From Zooshikella sp050749885 (lineage in GTDB: Bacteria > Pseudomonadota > Gammaproteobacteria > Pseudomonadales > Zooshikellaceae): a stretch of 64,000 nucleotides of DNA. The translations under genes were made by a program, and so were the position numbers. The DNA lies in assembly GCF_050749885.1 (NCBI RefSeq), contig NZ_JBOIUB010000014.1, positions 35,518 through 99,517 on the forward strand. The letters are read 5' to 3'. The notes below the pieces were generated by a model that was not told where the DNA came from, did not search any database, and saw only the letters and a list, made by a program, of their open reading frames with translations. Numbering within the stretch: the first letter of the stretch is position 1; each line of letters starts with the position of its first letter. Shown piece by piece: positions 62,790 through 64,000 of the stretch.

Positions 62790-63476
62790 TTTTCTCCTTA
62801 AAAATACTTTCCTTAGTATCCAGTAATCAAAAACAAGTCAGCTCAACAGAAACTAATTATTATATAAAATTAAAAGCTCAATCTGGATTTCCGGGGGCTG
62901 GATTAATCCCGACTAAATCATCCAAGAATCCCTTACCACGATGTTTTAAATTATACATAAACTTAAACAATGCTAAATAACAAGGTGATTTTTCTTATGA
63001 TATACCACAGTGAGGCCGAAGCCATGATTGCAGCAGCGACCAGCAACCTTCTACGGTTTAGGCATGAACTTCATGAAAATCGTCACTATCTTCTTCTCAA
63101 TCATATTTCTATGACAAACCATTTTATGCTGATAACCCCTGGATGGTAATCTACCATAAATGTTGTATTCATCGGTATAAATTAACAGGAATTTGCAAGT
63201 AGATATACATCAATTGAAGTATTTAAGGTTGTGATGAAAATCACCCTGGCAATGAGCGTGTCATGAATTGCTCGAAAAATCATCAGTTATATACAACACT
63301 AAAGCCATTTTAATGTACTATTATACAGATAATTTGTGGTTAAACATGCTCTTCATAGCCCAGGGTTTCCTCTCGTTCACCTGTCTATTCCTCATAGGTC
63401 TGGGGTTTTGGAATAGGCTGATATTGCTCCTTACTTGGGTAAGGATGAGCATATCAATGTAGTCGGTTTAGATTGA
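62790..63476. other. Gene-free stretch next to transposase remnant
   Basis: About 690 bases without an intact gene. A 64-codon frame at 63268-63462 is hydrophobic and has no ribosome binding site, so I treat it as chance. No clear IS terminal repeat is visible. The missing 5' part of the IS3 gene should have lain here, so the stretch is probably rearranged. Confidence 0.45.
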
Positions 63477-64000
63477 CCAGAACAAAAATTATTTAGAAAA
63501 AGCCGGGGCAGTTTAGGGAATCGTGAAATGGTGAAGAAATTGCGTAAAGAAGGCTATCAAATGGGGCGCTACCAAGTTCGCAACATCATGCATCGGTTAC
63601 ACCTAAAAGTTACACAACGTCAGGCTTACAGGGTCACAACGAAGCGTAAGCATGCTGATTCAGTGGCCGATAACTGGTTAAACCAGAACTTTAACCCCAC
63701 TGCAGCCAATCAGGTTTGGGCTGGCGATGTGACTTACTTAAAGACAGGTGAAGGTTGGATGTATTTGGTCGTGGTGATGGATTTATACTCTCTTCGAATT
63801 GTTGGCTGGCATATCGATAAGCGGATGACAACCGATTTGGTGTGCAAAGCATTAATGAAAGCCTATAACCTGTGCCAACCGCCTAAAGGCCTTGTATTTC
63901 ACAGTGATCGTGGCTCACAGTATACCAGCAAGCGATATCGTAAGCTGTTATCGAGCTATAGTATCCGAGCCAGTATGGGCGATGTGGGTGCTTGTTGGGA
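63477..64000 (+). pseudogene. IS3-family transposase OrfB, 5'-truncated and cut by window end
   Basis: The frame from 63477 reads LFRKSRGSLGNREMVKKLRK and then an rve integrase core. The first catalytic Asp is in VWAGDVTYLKTGEGWMYL, the second in VFHSDRGSQYTS; the final Glu should lie beyond 64000. The core is well preserved. The first 100 or so residues of a normal OrfB and the OrfA gene are missing, replaced by an in-frame stop at 63474. The copy is therefore probably inactive. Confidence 0.85.

Noticed and set aside
63268..63462. Hydrophobic 64-codon frame near the IS3 remnant
   Set aside because: No ribosome binding site; lies in a rearranged stretch, and the composition could be chance.
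1..64000. CRISPR array
   Set aside because: I saw no set of direct repeats with regular spacers and no cas genes.

Overview
The window is AT-rich chromosomal DNA from a Gram-negative gammaproteobacterium. Evidence for this is the lysC-csrA-tRNA-Ser-tRNA-Arg order, an MksBEF condensin, PhhR/TyrR-type control of aromatic amino acid breakdown, a lipase foldase, lipobox and Tat signals, and a TrmJ methyltransferase. Secreted beta-1,3-glucanases and an LNS2 protein suggest a marine or host-associated member of the Oceanospirillales (Zooshikella-like). That genus guess is inference only.

Layout. 1-1224: lysC 3' end, csrA, tRNA-Ser(GCU) and two identical tRNA-Arg(ACG) genes with clear promoters and terminators. 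1225-1965: a gene-free AT-rich stretch with a cluster of DnaA-box-like nonamers. 1966-6688: mksF-mksE-mksB condensin operon on the minus strand, without mksG. 6891-8678: PAS-GGDEF-EAL protein. 8725-10672: arsenic operon arsR-arsC-acr3. 10756-11540: NifX-like and DUF134 genes preceded by a perfect 48-bp palindrome. 11652-12795: a second inverted repeat, an isochorismatase gene fragment, a MarR regulator and a carboxymuconolactone-decarboxylase-like protein. 12876-19722: a PLAT-like small protein, a divergent SDR/LysR pair, a lipoprotein, a secreted M14 carboxypeptidase and an aldehyde dehydrogenase.

20172-25304: phhA-phhB-phhR with a TyrR-type box, then a haem-oxygenase-like diiron protein overlapping an EamA exporter. 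25778-32446: secreted GH16 and GH81 beta-1,3-glucanases, a secreted LNS2/HAD protein and a siderophore-interacting reductase. 32561-38117: DUF6868, AraC-GyrI, GFA-like and alpha/beta hydrolase genes and two secreted proteins. 38730-42604: hpd-hmgA-fahA-maiA, the tyrosine-to-fumarate pathway that continues what phhAB start. 42802-50417: an orphan lipase foldase, lipoprotein, TrmJ, threonine aldolase, two tandem SBP-like proteins and a 3-mercaptopyruvate-type sulfurtransferase.

50634-53596 is the most interesting part: a Tat-exported protein of unknown function followed by a PqqD-like protein, an HprK-related kinase and a nucleotidyltransferase. This is the poorly understood 'HPr-rel-A' gene set, and here it has a candidate exported client. 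A REC-REC-GGDEF protein follows.

55213-64000 is an accessory-looking region of small genes, mostly on the minus strand. It holds a NuiA-like nuclease inhibitor, one gene broken by an in-frame UGA, one gene broken by a one-base frameshift, small membrane proteins, a NADAR protein with an unknown overlapping partner, a secreted SLOG-like protein and a 5'-truncated IS3-family transposase at the window edge.
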